From an uncultured Mollicutes bacterium (lineage in GTDB: Bacteria; Bacillota_I; Bacilli_A; RFN20; CAG-826), in contig UQFN01000001.1 in assembly GCA_900540365.1 (NCBI GenBank), positions 62,001-126,000 on the forward strand: a DNA stretch of 64,000 bases, given 5' to 3'. The translations under genes and the position numbers were made by a program. This document shows, one piece after another, positions 36,420 through 45,202 of this stretch. The notes under the pieces are model-generated. The model was not told where the DNA came from. It made no database searches and saw only the letters and a list, made by a program, of their open reading frames with translations. Positions within the stretch are counted from its first letter, which is position 1; each line of letters begins with the position of its first letter.

Positions 36420-38498
36420 TTAAATATCTAAGTTCTTAACAAATTTAGCATTCTTTTCAATAAATTCACTACGTGGAGCGACTTCTTCACCCATTAATTG
36501 GCTAAATACTAAATCTGCAGCTTCTGCATCATCAACGGTTACTCTTAACATTTTACGTTTAGTTGGATCCATTGTGGTTTCTTCAAGTTGTTCAGGATCC
36601 ATTTCACCAAGACCTTTATATCTTTGATAAGGATATCCAGGTTTAAGTTGAAGTTTTTTACGTGTATCTTCAAGTTGTTCATCGTTATAGCAATAATAAT
36701 CTTTTCCTTTATATTGAATTTTATATAAAGGAGGTTGAGCAATATAAACATAACCATTATCGATTAAAGGTTTCATAAAACGATGGAAGAATGTTAAAAG
36801 TAAAATTCTAATATGAGATCCATCAACATCAGCATCAGTCATAATAACAATTTTATGATATCTAACATTATCAATATTAAAATTAGATCCATAACCAGCA
36901 CCGATAGCACTAATCATATTACCAATTTCTTGATTTTCGTATATTTTATGAGCTTGAGCTTTTTGAACATTTAAAATCTTACCTCTTAAAGGAAGAATTG
37001 CTTGAGTTTTACTATCTCTACCACTTTTAGCACTTCCACCAGCACTATTACCCTCAACAATAAATAATTCACATTCAGCAGGGTTATTCGAACTACAATC
37101 AGCAAGTTTTCCAGGAAGTGTAGTTAATTCAAGAGCACCTTTACGGCGAACGTTTTCTCTAGCGGCTTTTGCTGCAAGTCGAGATTCATAAGCAGAACGA
37201 ATCTTCTTAAGAATCACTTGTGCTTCTTCTTTATTTTCATATAAATATTTTTCTAAATATTCACTAAAAACTTTATCGACAATCTTTTTAACTTCAGGAT
37301 TACCAAGTTTTCCTTTTGTTTGTCCTTCATATTGAGGATCAGGATGTTTTACAGAAATAATTGCTGTTAAACCTTCTTTACAATCATCTAAAGTAATTTT
37401 ATCTTTATCGGTATCTTTTAAGATTTTATTATTTCTAGCATATGCATTAATAACTCTAGTTAAAGCATTGCCAAAACCATCAAGGTGCATACCACCATCA
37501 CTAGTTGAAACATTATTACAATAGCAATAAATCTTAGTGTTATAAGTTTGAACATATTGTAAAGCTACTTCAACGCTAATAAATTCTTTTTTATCATTAT
37601 CATTATAAAATTGTCCACCATTAGTATATAAAATATCTTCATGAACTTTTTCAGCACTCTTATTTAAAAATTCAACATATTCTTTAATTCCACCATCAAA
37701 TTTATAGTTTACAACAACTGGAGGTTCTTCTCTTAAATCACTTAATTTAATATGGATGCCTTTACTTAAAAAAGCCATTTGACGAATTCTAGTATTAACA
37801 GTATCAAAATCAAAAACAGTAGTTTCGGTAAAAATAGTTGGATCAGGTTTAAAAGTTACAGTTGTTCCATGTTCTTCGATTGAACAATCTCCAATTCTTT
37901 TTAAAGGAGCAACAGTATGTCCGCCATTTTCGAAACGAATATAATAAACTCCGCCATCACGTCTAACTGTAACATCAACAAAAGTACTTAAAGCGTTAAC
38001 AACACTAGCGCCAACACCATGAAGTCCACCACTTACTTTATATCCACCATTATCGAATTTTCCACCAGCATGAAGAACAGTATAAACTGTTTCGACTGCA
38101 CTACGATTTGTTTTTTCAACGTTATCAACAGGGATTCCTCTACCATTATCTGAAACAGTAATCGAATTATCTTTATTAATTTGTACACTTATTGATGTAC
38201 AGTGTCCAGCTAAATATTCATCAATAGCATTATCAACAATTTCCCAAATTAAATGATGTAATCCGGTTGCGCTAGTTGAACCAATATACATTCCAGGTCT
38301 TTTTCTAACTGCTTCTAAACCTTCTAGAACAGCGATATTTTTTCCTGTATAAGTTTCATCAACTTTTTCAATTTGTTGTTCATCAATATCATGAATGACT
38401 TCTTGAGAAATATTTTTCTCAATATTATCAACTTCTTGAACTTCTTCAGTAGCTTCTTCTTCTAACTGATTGCTGTTATTTAACTCTTTTTCGTCCAT
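36420..38498 (-). CDS. gyrB: DNA gyrase subunit B
   Basis: 692 residues. The GHKL ATPase has EIVDNAIDEYLAGHC, SDNGRGIPVD and GGLHGVGASVVNALS. The Toprim domain has IVEGNSAGGSAKSGRD and MTDADVDGSHIRILLLTFF; the C-terminus has RYKGLGEMDPEQLEETTMDP. The first 55 residues or so are an acidic Glu-rich extension before the usual start IAVLEGLEAVRKRPGMYIG. It immediately follows recF and overlaps gyrA's alternative start by one base of the stop codon. Confidence 0.97.
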   Translation of the reverse strand: MDEKELNNSNQLEEEATEEVQEVDNIEKNISQEVIHDIDEQQIEKVDETYTGKNIAVLEGLEAVRKRPGMYIGSTSATGLHHLIWEIVDNAIDEYLAGHCTSISVQINKDNSITVSDNGRGIPVDNVEKTNRSAVETVYTVLHAGGKFDNGGYKVSGGLHGVGASVVNALSTFVDVTVRRDGGVYYIRFENGGHTVAPLKRIGDCSIEEHGTTVTFKPDPTIFTETTVFDFDTVNTRIRQMAFLSKGIHIKLSDLREEPPVVVNYKFDGGIKEYVEFLNKSAEKVHEDILYTNGGQFYNDNDKKEFISVEVALQYVQTYNTKIYCYCNNVSTSDGGMHLDGFGNALTRVINAYARNNKILKDTDKDKITLDDCKEGLTAIISVKHPDPQYEGQTKGKLGNPEVKKIVDKVFSEYLEKYLYENKEEAQVILKKIRSAYESRLAAKAARENVRRKGALELTTLPGKLADCSSNNPAECELFIVEGNSAGGSAKSGRDSKTQAILPLRGKILNVQKAQAHKIYENQEIGNMISAIGAGYGSNFNIDNVRYHKIVIMTDADVDGSHIRILLLTFFHRFMKPLIDNGYVYIAQPPLYKIQYKGKDYYCYNDEQLEDTRKKLQLKPGYPYQRYKGLGEMDPEQLEETTMDPTKRKMLRVTVDDAEAADLVFSQLMGEEVAPRSEFIEKNAKFVKNLDI

Positions 38499-38499
38499 A

Positions 38500-39570
38500 C
38501 TAATCCTCCAATTTAATGGTGTTATTTTCTACTTTATATACGTTTTTAATCATATTTTTATTTCTTTTAGCTGAAGTAATAAAAACTTGATTAAATTGTT
38601 TTAAAAAATTAATTAATAAAGTTTCATGATTTTCATCTAGTTCACTTAATATATCATCTAATATTACAAGAGGTTTTAATTCATCTTTCGAAATTAAAAA
38701 ATAAGGAGCTAGTTTTAAACTTAAAACTGCTAAACGATTTTCACCTTGAGAACCAAATTTGGCGATGTTTTGTTTATTTATTAATATCTCAAAGTCTTCT
38801 TTATGAACTCCAATTGTTGTAACTTTTTTTAAAAGATCTTCATTAAGTGCTTCATGATATTTTTTTGTAGCTTCAGTAGTAAAATTATTTACATTAACAA
38901 AAGGTAAATATCTAATTTCTAATTCTTTCTTTTCAAAAGAAATTTCTTGATAAATATTAGATATAATCGAATTTATTTCATTTATAAACTTCTTTCTAAA
39001 AAGGTAAATTTTTTGTGATTCTTCGATTAATTTAGTTGTTAATACATCTAATAAAATTAAATCAACTTTTTCTTTTTTAAGTTCGTTATTTCTTTCTTTT
39101 AAAAGTTTTTCATAATTAATTAAAGCGTTTTGATATGACAAACTCATTTTTGACAAATTTAAATTGAGGAAGAAACGTCTTTCTTTTGGTGAATCTTTCA
39201 TCAAATTAGTATCACTAGGAACAAATAACAAAACATTTAAATATTTTGTTAATTCGCTTAATTTATTTATTTTTTTATCATTAAGATAAATTATTTTTCC
39301 TTTAGAAGTTATTTTTATACTTAAGTTATTAAATATATCATTTGAATATATTTTGCCTTTAATCAAAGCTTCGGAAGAATTTACTTTAATTGCTTCTAAG
39401 TCGTTATGTGTTTTAAAAGATCTAGCTAGAGATAAATAAAAAATGCTTTCAACTAAGTTTGTTTTTCCACTAGCGTTTTCTCCAACTATAAAATTTAATC
39501 CTTTAGAAAAAGTTAAATCTAAATTGTCATAATTTCGAAAATTTATTAGTTTTAAGTTTGATAAAATCAT
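38500..39570 (-). CDS. recF: DNA replication and repair protein RecF
   Basis: 356 residues. Walker A GENASGKTNLVESIFYLSLA is near 31-50. The ABC-type signature region reads SQGENRLAVLSLKLAPY, and Walker B is LVILDDILSELDENHE. RecF binds gaps and loads RecA with RecO/RecR. It has the classic place downstream of the S4-domain gene and upstream of gyrB, with 1-nt spacings that imply one transcript. Confidence 0.96.
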   Translation of the reverse strand: MILSNLKLINFRNYDNLDLTFSKGLNFIVGENASGKTNLVESIFYLSLARSFKTHNDLEAIKVNSSEALIKGKIYSNDIFNNLSIKITSKGKIIYLNDKKINKLSELTKYLNVLLFVPSDTNLMKDSPKERRFFLNLNLSKMSLSYQNALINYEKLLKERNNELKKEKVDLILLDVLTTKLIEESQKIYLFRKKFINEINSIISNIYQEISFEKKELEIRYLPFVNVNNFTTEATKKYHEALNEDLLKKVTTIGVHKEDFEILINKQNIAKFGSQGENRLAVLSLKLAPYFLISKDELKPLVILDDILSELDENHETLLINFLKQFNQVFITSAKRNKNMIKNVYKVENNTIKLED

Positions 39571-39794
39571 TACTCTATTTCAAAAAACAAGCGGTCGTTA
39601 ATATTAATTTGGTCATGACTTCTTAACTTTTTTCCACGTTCAAAAATTTGTTGTCCGTTAAGAAATATCTTATTATTAGCAATAAAAAATTTTGCTTCTC
39701 CGCCATTAGAAATAACATTAGTAAACTTTAAAAATTGTCCAAGTGTAATATACTCAGAAGTTATTTTAATAGTTTCAACATTTTCTTTAGACAT
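39570..39794 (-). CDS. rlbA: Small S4-domain RNA-binding protein (YaaA/RlbA)
   Basis: 74 residues, one S4 domain: ITSEYITLGQFLKFTNVISNGGEAK and FLNGQQIFERGKKLRSHDQI. It is the conserved gene between dnaN and recF in Bacilli and is thought to act in ribosome biogenesis. Its stop overlaps the recF start by one base. The ribosome-binding site AAAGGAG is buried in a strong hairpin (39801-39832), suggesting regulated translation. Confidence 0.93.
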   Translation of the reverse strand: MSKENVETIKITSEYITLGQFLKFTNVISNGGEAKFFIANNKIFLNGQQIFERGKKLRSHDQININDRLFFEIE

Positions 39795-39800
39795 AAAAAC

Positions 39801-39832
39801 GACTCCTTTAATATTATATATTAAAGGAAGTC
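39801..39832 (-). promoter_or_regulatory. Hairpin enclosing the rlbA ribosome-binding site
   Basis: On the minus strand GACTTCCTTTAATA pairs with TATTAAAGGAGTC around a 5-nt loop, so the Shine-Dalgarno AAAGGAG is in the stem just ahead of the rlbA ATG. On the + strand the same hairpin is followed by TTTTTT, so it could also terminate antisense transcription. Confidence 0.55.
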
Positions 39833-39888
39833 TTTTTTAAAGTTAAATTTAAAGATATCGTATCCCTATACAAGAATCAAATTTCTTT

Positions 39889-41010
39889 TTAATATGGGCG
39901 AACAGGAGTGATTAATTGCACAATTGAATCATCATTCTTATCAGTGACTGTAAATGGTTTCATTTCTCCTAAGAAAGATAATAAAACATCAGTTCCTTTT
40001 AATGAACGAATAGCACTCTTTACATATTCACTATTAAATGAAATTTCAAGTCTTTCACCTTTGTATCTAAAATTAGAAATAGTTTCTACTGCACTACCGA
40101 CTTGTTGAGATTTTGAACTAACCTCTACTTTTCCTTCGTTCATTGTTAATTTAACAACGCTATCTTTTTCAATTGAGAATAAAGAGACTCTTTCCATTGC
40201 ACTTACAAATTCACTAGCATTAATTTCTAATAAATAATAAAAGCTACGTGGAATAATATTTTTTGTGTTTGGATATTCTCCGTTAATTAATCTTGAAGAA
40301 ATAATAGTGTTATTTAAAACAAATAAAGCTTTTTTATCACTAATATAAATTTCAATAAATGGTTCGGTAGTAATGCTTCTAAGAACTTCATTTAAAGTTT
40401 TTGAAGGGATATTGGCATTTAATCTTTCTTGAATTTGAATATTTAACTCTTTTTTAGCAAGACGAGCTCCGTCAGTTGCAGTAAAAATTAATTTAGAAGT
40501 ATCGCTTTCTAAATTAACTGCTGTTAATGATGGTCTAGTATCTTTAACACTTGCTGCAAACGATACTTGGTTAATAGAATCGATAAAATCTTGAGATGAA
40601 AGAGTAATTTTAGCTCCTTCTTTTGAAAAATCTATATCTAAATATTCTTCTGCGCGAACTGAATTAAGTTTAAAGTTAGATTTTTCTGTTTCGATTTTAG
40701 CAATTGAATCATCAACTATTTCAAAAGAGATTTCATCTCCATCAATTCTTTTAACAATTTCAGTTAATAAAAAGGCATTTACTAAAGTTGAACCATAAGA
40801 TATATCACGAATAATTTGTCTGTCATTAATAAATAAAGGGATTTGAGTGGTAATAGAAATGTCACCGTTTGATCCTATTAAAACTAATCCAGTTTCATTT
40901 AAATCAATTTTGACATTAGATAAAATTGGATTTACAGATTTATTTTGAATTATTTTTGTTACGTTAGTTAAACTTTTAGAAAATTGATCTCGATTAATAA
41001 TAAATTTCAT
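39889..41010 (-). CDS. dnaN: DNA polymerase III beta sliding clamp
   Basis: 373 residues, normal length, three repeated clamp domains. The C-terminus reads FTVTDKNDDSIVQLITPVRPY, the usual ending of Bacilli DnaN (QLI-PVR). The ring-shaped dimer tethers polymerase and repair factors on DNA. It lies 83 nt downstream of dnaA, with a DnaA-box-like sequence between the two genes. The AAAGGAG ribosome-binding site is well placed. Confidence 0.97.
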   Translation of the reverse strand: MKFIINRDQFSKSLTNVTKIIQNKSVNPILSNVKIDLNETGLVLIGSNGDISITTQIPLFINDRQIIRDISYGSTLVNAFLLTEIVKRIDGDEISFEIVDDSIAKIETEKSNFKLNSVRAEEYLDIDFSKEGAKITLSSQDFIDSINQVSFAASVKDTRPSLTAVNLESDTSKLIFTATDGARLAKKELNIQIQERLNANIPSKTLNEVLRSITTEPFIEIYISDKKALFVLNNTIISSRLINGEYPNTKNIIPRSFYYLLEINASEFVSAMERVSLFSIEKDSVVKLTMNEGKVEVSSKSQQVGSAVETISNFRYKGERLEISFNSEYVKSAIRSLKGTDVLLSFLGEMKPFTVTDKNDDSIVQLITPVRPY

Positions 41011-41057
41011 ATTTATAATTCTCCTTTTATTATATTAATAATAATAAGTGTTGATAG

Positions 41058-41066
41058 TGTGAATAA
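41058..41066 (-). promoter_or_regulatory. DnaA-box-like site between dnaA and dnaN
   Basis: TTATTCACA on the minus strand fits TTATNCACA. It is alone in an 83-nt gap and could support autoregulation or a second origin cluster, as in B. subtilis, where boxes occur both before and after dnaA. Confidence 0.5.
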
Positions 41067-41093
41067 CTCTTGATAAGTTGAGGATTGTCTCGA

Positions 41094-42467
41094 TTATGAC
41101 GAACGAATTTGTTTTTTAAGGTCGTTGATAACTATGGACATTTGTTTATCAGTTTTCAACAACTCTTCAACTTTGTTAACACTGTATATAATTGTTGCGT
41201 GATCTCTGTTAGAGAATTGTTCACCGATTTGTTTAAATGGGACATCTAATTCACTTCTAATTAAGTAAATTGCAACATGGCGAGCATTAACGATTTTTGC
41301 AGTTTTATTTTTACCAATTAATTGAGAAACTGTGACGGAATAATAAGAACTGACAACATTTAAGATTTTTTGAATACTTATTTTATTTCTTTTTGGTTTC
41401 GTATCAATTAAGGTAGATAGAGCTTCTTGAGCAAAACTCATATCAATATGTTTTGTTTGATTAATTGTTGTATAGAAATTAAGTCTAATTAACGCTCCTT
41501 CAAGATCACGAATACTATTTTTGAATTTGGAAGCGATAAAAGAAATAACCTCATCATCGATTTTAATTTTAGATAACTCGGTAGATTCTATTTTCTTTTT
41601 TAAAATATTTTCGCAAAGTTCAGTACTTGGTTGTTGAATTGAAACAGTTAAACCTTTTAAAAATCTTGTGACTAATCTTTTGTCTAAACCGTTTAATTCG
41701 TTAGGTAAACGATCACAAGTAAGAACTATTTGTTTATTTCTTTTAATCATTATTTCAAAAATACTAAAGAAAAATTCCTCAGTTTTTGATTTATCTTGCA
41801 ACATTTGAATATCATCAATAAGTAAAGCATCAAAACTAGTAATGAAATCTTTTAAATTCTCATCGCTTTTATCTCCACTAACATATTTAATATATTCATC
41901 AATGAATTCTTGAGAAGAGCAAAACAACACTTTTAAATTTGGATTGTTTTCTTTTATATAATTTCCGATCGCGTTTAATAAATGGGTTTTACCTAATCCA
42001 GATTGAGAGTATATAAACAAAGGATTATATAAAGTGCCACAATTTTTTGCGACAATTAAAGAAGCTTGTGTTGCTTCTTTATTTGATACTCCAACAACAT
42101 AATTTTCGAAATTATAGTGGGGATCTAGACGGTTATTCTTAAAAAATGGCACTTTTTCAACATTGTTTTGAAATGAAAAATTTTCTTTACTATCAGTGAT
42201 TTGATCTTGTGAAAGAAACGAAATTTTAAATACTTGATTCTTTGTAGTTAACAACGCTTCAGAAATTAAATCTTTGTATCTATTTTCTAAAACACTTGTC
42301 GATAAAGAAGAATCACAACCAATAACAATTTGATCATCTTCTAAAGAATAAATATAAGTGTCTTTAAAAAAAGCATCAAAAGCTCTTTTGTCTCCAAGTT
42401 GCTCAGAAACAACCTTCAAAACCTTTTTCCAAAGCATATTAATTTCACTAATAGTTAACGTAGCCAT
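41094..42467 (-). CDS. dnaA: Chromosomal replication initiator DnaA
   Basis: 457 residues from the ATG at 42467 (MATLTISEINMLW). The frame stays open upstream to 42545, but that extension is hydrophobic, unlike DnaA, and overlaps the origin. Domain I is N-terminal. Domain III AAA+ has YSQSGLGKTHLLNAIGNYI and ALLIDDIQML. Domain IV ends with the DNA-binding signature FSNRDHATIIYSVNKVEEL. It binds the boxes in the adjacent intergenic region and unwinds the origin. Confidence 0.97.
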   Translation of the reverse strand: MATLTISEINMLWKKVLKVVSEQLGDKRAFDAFFKDTYIYSLEDDQIVIGCDSSLSTSVLENRYKDLISEALLTTKNQVFKISFLSQDQITDSKENFSFQNNVEKVPFFKNNRLDPHYNFENYVVGVSNKEATQASLIVAKNCGTLYNPLFIYSQSGLGKTHLLNAIGNYIKENNPNLKVLFCSSQEFIDEYIKYVSGDKSDENLKDFITSFDALLIDDIQMLQDKSKTEEFFFSIFEIMIKRNKQIVLTCDRLPNELNGLDKRLVTRFLKGLTVSIQQPSTELCENILKKKIESTELSKIKIDDEVISFIASKFKNSIRDLEGALIRLNFYTTINQTKHIDMSFAQEALSTLIDTKPKRNKISIQKILNVVSSYYSVTVSQLIGKNKTAKIVNARHVAIYLIRSELDVPFKQIGEQFSNRDHATIIYSVNKVEELLKTDKQMSIVINDLKKQIRSS

Positions 42468-42602
42468 AATTAAAACCTGTGTATATTTTATCACTAGATA
42501 TTTAAGAAAAAAGACAAAAATCGAAAACAAAAAAGTTTTCCACACTACTTCTTAAATTAATCAAGAATACATCAAATTTATTGACTTTCAACATTTTTTG
42601 AA

Positions 42603-42611
42603 TGTGGATAA
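42603..42611 (-). promoter_or_regulatory. Consensus DnaA box
   Basis: Perfect TTATCCACA on the minus strand, followed two bases on by a second, weaker box (AATTCCACA), giving a close tandem pair. Confidence 0.85.
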
Positions 42612-42811
42612 ATGTGGAATTTTATTAACAGTTTCTACAAGAATGTTAATAAGTGAAAAGTTTTCCACATAATTAACATATTTGATTTATAAAAATGGAT
42701 GATTTAATCGTTATTTTTTTAGTTTTCCACATTGTTAAAAAACACATTTGTTAATCGATGTAAATAGATGATTTTTGCGGACTTATTAAATTTCAAAATA
42801 TTTTTAAATGT

Positions 42812-42841
42812 TTGACATATATGTATATATACATATATAAT
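42812..42841 (+). promoter_or_regulatory. Promoter of the rpmH-rnpA-yidC operon
   Basis: Perfect TTGACA (42812-42817), 18 nt, and perfect TATAAT (42836-42841). The spacer is almost wholly a 22-bp alternating purine-pyrimidine palindrome (ATATATGTATATATACATAT plus AT). A start would fall about 25 nt before the rpmH ATG. It borders the origin. Confidence 0.85.
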
Positions 42842-42871
42842 TTTAAATACTTGTTAAAAGGAGGTTTTAAT

Positions 42872-43006
42872 ATGAAAAGAACTTATCAACCAAGCAAATT
42901 ACATCATGTAAGAGTACATGGTTTTAGAAGCAGAATGTCTACTGCTAACGGAAGAAAAGTTTTAGCTGCTAGAAGAGCAAAAGGCAGAAAAACTTTAGTT
43001 GCTTAA
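42872..43006 (+). CDS. rpmH: 50S ribosomal protein bL34
   Basis: 44 residues, MKRTYQPSKLHHVRVHGFRS to GRKTLVA, the invariant bL34 sequence. The frame is open upstream to 42812, but those codons are promoter sequence; AAAGGAGG lies 8 nt before the ATG at 42872 and decides the start. It is the first gene of the rightward operon and lies four bases ahead of rnpA. Confidence 0.97.
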   Translation: MKRTYQPSKLHHVRVHGFRSRMSTANGRKVLAARRAKGRKTLVA

Positions 43007-43010
43007 TTCA

Positions 43011-43358
43011 ATGAAAAAAGTAAACACAATTAAAAAATATCGAGAATTTAAAGAAATTTTAAATAAGAAGAAATTTTTAAAAAACGATCTGTTTTGTTTA
43101 TATTTTAGGAACAATGATTATGCTTATACACGTATTGGCATACTCGTTACAAAGAAAAACGGAAACGCAGTAATTAGAAACAAAATTAAAAGGCAAACAC
43201 GAAGTATTATTGATTCATTAACAAATTACGATGTTCCTATCGATGTAATTGTTGTAATCAATAAAAAATACGATGTAAACAATTTTTGGAAAAACAAAGA
43301 GCAACTTGCATCTGTATTTAACAAAGTTTTAGGAGAAAAAAATGAAAAAAAGATCTAA
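43011..43358 (+). CDS. rnpA: Ribonuclease P protein component
   Basis: 115 residues from the ATG at 43011. The RNR signature is NAVIRNKIKRQTRSII near 60, and the N-terminal IKKYREFKEILNKKKF is typical. It binds RNase P RNA and helps cleave 5' leaders from pre-tRNA. The RNA partner rnpB is not in the window. It overlaps yidC by 17 nt. Confidence 0.95.
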   Translation: MKKVNTIKKYREFKEILNKKKFLKNDLFCLYFRNNDYAYTRIGILVTKKNGNAVIRNKIKRQTRSIIDSLTNYDVPIDVIVVINKKYDVNNFWKNKEQLASVFNKVLGEKNEKKI

Positions 43359-45201
43359 ACAAATATTTGGATTTTTAGGAATATTAGCAACTTTAGGCAT
43401 TTTAACTTCATGTAACTCTTTTTGTAGTGTTGAAGACAGCGCAGCTTACCGTTATGCATACGATCCAGTAAACACTATTTTCTTCGAAAGTGAAGATGAC
43501 GCAGCCGATTATTTATTAAATTCTTTATCAAAAGAAAATCAAACCGTATATTTTAAATCAAATAACGAGGTAGTATCTTTAGAAAGTTTAAAAAATTACA
43601 ATTTAAAAATATTTAATGAAAACGGCGAAGTTGTCACAACTAAATTAATAGATAATGCTTCTATTTTTACAAATGAATATACTTCTTCACTTAGTAGCTC
43701 TAGTAACGCTGATTTTAGTCAAATCTATTTTATTAGAACTACTACTATCGAAACTTATACTTTAAATGAAAACGAAGAAAAAACAGAATATACATTTAAA
43801 GTTTCAAAAAATAGTTATGTGCAAAGTGTAGAAACTAGCAGTAATTCTTTTGGATTTAATCGCCCAGCTGATCAATATTGGACAGATTTAGATAGTAAAG
43901 TCATTTCTTATATTTCTAAACGTGCAAAAGAAGACCAATTTTATAGTGATAAAACATATTCTTCTGCTTTCGAATTACTTTATGGTTATACTTCAAAAGC
44001 ATATGCAGATTACGAAGCTAATCAAACAAACGAAAACTTGCAAATTATGTTAAATGGTGGTGAATATGTTTTTGCAGATGGTACCAGTGAGACTTTATTA
44101 GGAAGAAATAATTCTTTGCTCACTAGATATGGTAAGTACAAATATTTGGAACCAGAAACCGAAGATGGTCTAAACATGGCTGAAGGTAATTATTGGACAA
44201 ACATAGAAAATTGGAACTACGAAATTAAAACATCACGTAATATTAGTGGTTACACAATGGAAGATGATTTCTTTAGTTTATATAAGACTAATTTAGATAA
44301 TAAGGTGTCTACATTAAAGAGTTGTTTTAGTTTAGATGATGGTTTCTATGGGCATACTAGTGATAATGTTTTAGATGATACTGTTCAATTAACTGATAAA
44401 TCAAGTTGGGGAGATGCTTGGAGTCATGGTTGGCTTGAAGGTTTATTAGTCTATCCAATTGCTTATTTAGTTGAATACTTCTCACATGCGTTTGGTATGG
44501 CAGGTTGGGGACAAATTGCATCTGTTTTATTAGTTACAATTATTGTTCGTGCCTTCTTTATGCTTATTACATTTAGTTCAACACTGTCTCAACAAAAGAT
44601 GCAAATGTTACAACCTGAAATTGCTAGGTTGCAACAAAAATATCCAAATAGTACAACAAATCAATATGAAAAACAAAGATTAGCTCAAGCACAAATGGCT
44701 CTTTATAAAAAACATAAAGTACATCCATTTAGTTCGCTACTTGTATTAATTATTCAATTCCCATTATTTATTGCGGTTTGGAATGGTATGAGTGGAGCAG
44801 CTTCGTTATCGGTTGATGCTGTTTTAGGATTAAGATTAAGTGATACTATCGCTTCTGTTTTAGCTAATTTTAGTGGATGGCCTTCAAATCCAGGTTGGTG
44901 GACAGCGTTAATTTTAATTTTACTCATGTCTGCTGGACAAATTGTTTCTATGAAATTACCTCAATGGTTACAAAAATCAAGAATGGATAAAGTTACTAAA
45001 CTTGGAAAGAGCCCTGCTGAAACTAGTTCACAAAAACAAATGAAGTGGGTTTCATGGATTATGACAATATTTATTATTATCATGGGCTTTACATTACCAG
45101 CAGCAATGGGAGTTTATTGGTTTGCAGGAGCATTATTCTCAATAATGCAAACTTTGATTTTACATTTTGTTATGAATAGAAAAACAAAGGAGAAAAAATA
45201 A
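43342..45201 (+). CDS. yidC: Membrane protein insertase YidC/Oxa1, long lipoprotein form
   Basis: 619 residues against about 260 for Bacillus SpoIIIJ. A lipoprotein signal ends in LTSC at Cys24. Residues 25-355 form a large outside domain unrelated to anything I know, rich in Ser, Asn, Tyr and Glu. The insertase core follows: GWLEGLLVYPIAYLVEYF near 357, the hydrophilic loop with QQKMQMLQPEIARLQQKYP, then VHPFSSLLVLIIQFPLFIAVWNG and two more helices. The catalytic core looks normal. It inserts Sec-dependent and independent membrane proteins. The operon position after rnpA is universal. Confidence 0.94.
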   Translation: MKKRSKQIFGFLGILATLGILTSCNSFCSVEDSAAYRYAYDPVNTIFFESEDDAADYLLNSLSKENQTVYFKSNNEVVSLESLKNYNLKIFNENGEVVTTKLIDNASIFTNEYTSSLSSSSNADFSQIYFIRTTTIETYTLNENEEKTEYTFKVSKNSYVQSVETSSNSFGFNRPADQYWTDLDSKVISYISKRAKEDQFYSDKTYSSAFELLYGYTSKAYADYEANQTNENLQIMLNGGEYVFADGTSETLLGRNNSLLTRYGKYKYLEPETEDGLNMAEGNYWTNIENWNYEIKTSRNISGYTMEDDFFSLYKTNLDNKVSTLKSCFSLDDGFYGHTSDNVLDDTVQLTDKSSWGDAWSHGWLEGLLVYPIAYLVEYFSHAFGMAGWGQIASVLLVTIIVRAFFMLITFSSTLSQQKMQMLQPEIARLQQKYPNSTTNQYEKQRLAQAQMALYKKHKVHPFSSLLVLIIQFPLFIAVWNGMSGAASLSVDAVLGLRLSDTIASVLANFSGWPSNPGWWTALILILLMSAGQIVSMKLPQWLQKSRMDKVTKLGKSPAETSSQKQMKWVSWIMTIFIIIMGFTLPAAMGVYWFAGALFSIMQTLILHFVMNRKTKEKK

Positions 45202-45202
45202 T

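Larger units (their letters stand above)
42468..42871. other. Replication origin (oriC) region
   Basis: A gene-free stretch of about 400 nt between the divergent dnaA and rpmH genes. DnaA boxes: TTTTCCACA at 42536-42544, 42661-42669 and 42723-42731 (+ strand), perfect TTATCCACA at 42603-42611 (minus strand), and AATTCCACA at 42613-42621 (minus). AT-rich DNA fills the spaces, and the run at 42812-42841 is an alternating AT palindrome suited to unwinding. Gene polarity switches here: genes to the left run leftward and genes to the right run rightward, as expected for two replichores starting at this point. Confidence 0.85.

Noticed and set aside
42468..42545. N-terminal extension of dnaA to 42545
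   Set aside because: The extra 26 residues are hydrophobic, unlike DnaA domain I, and overlap a DnaA box; MATLTISEINMLW at 42467 is a typical start.
42812..42871. N-terminal extension of rpmH
   Set aside because: These codons are the operon promoter and ribosome-binding site; bL34 begins MKRTYQPS.
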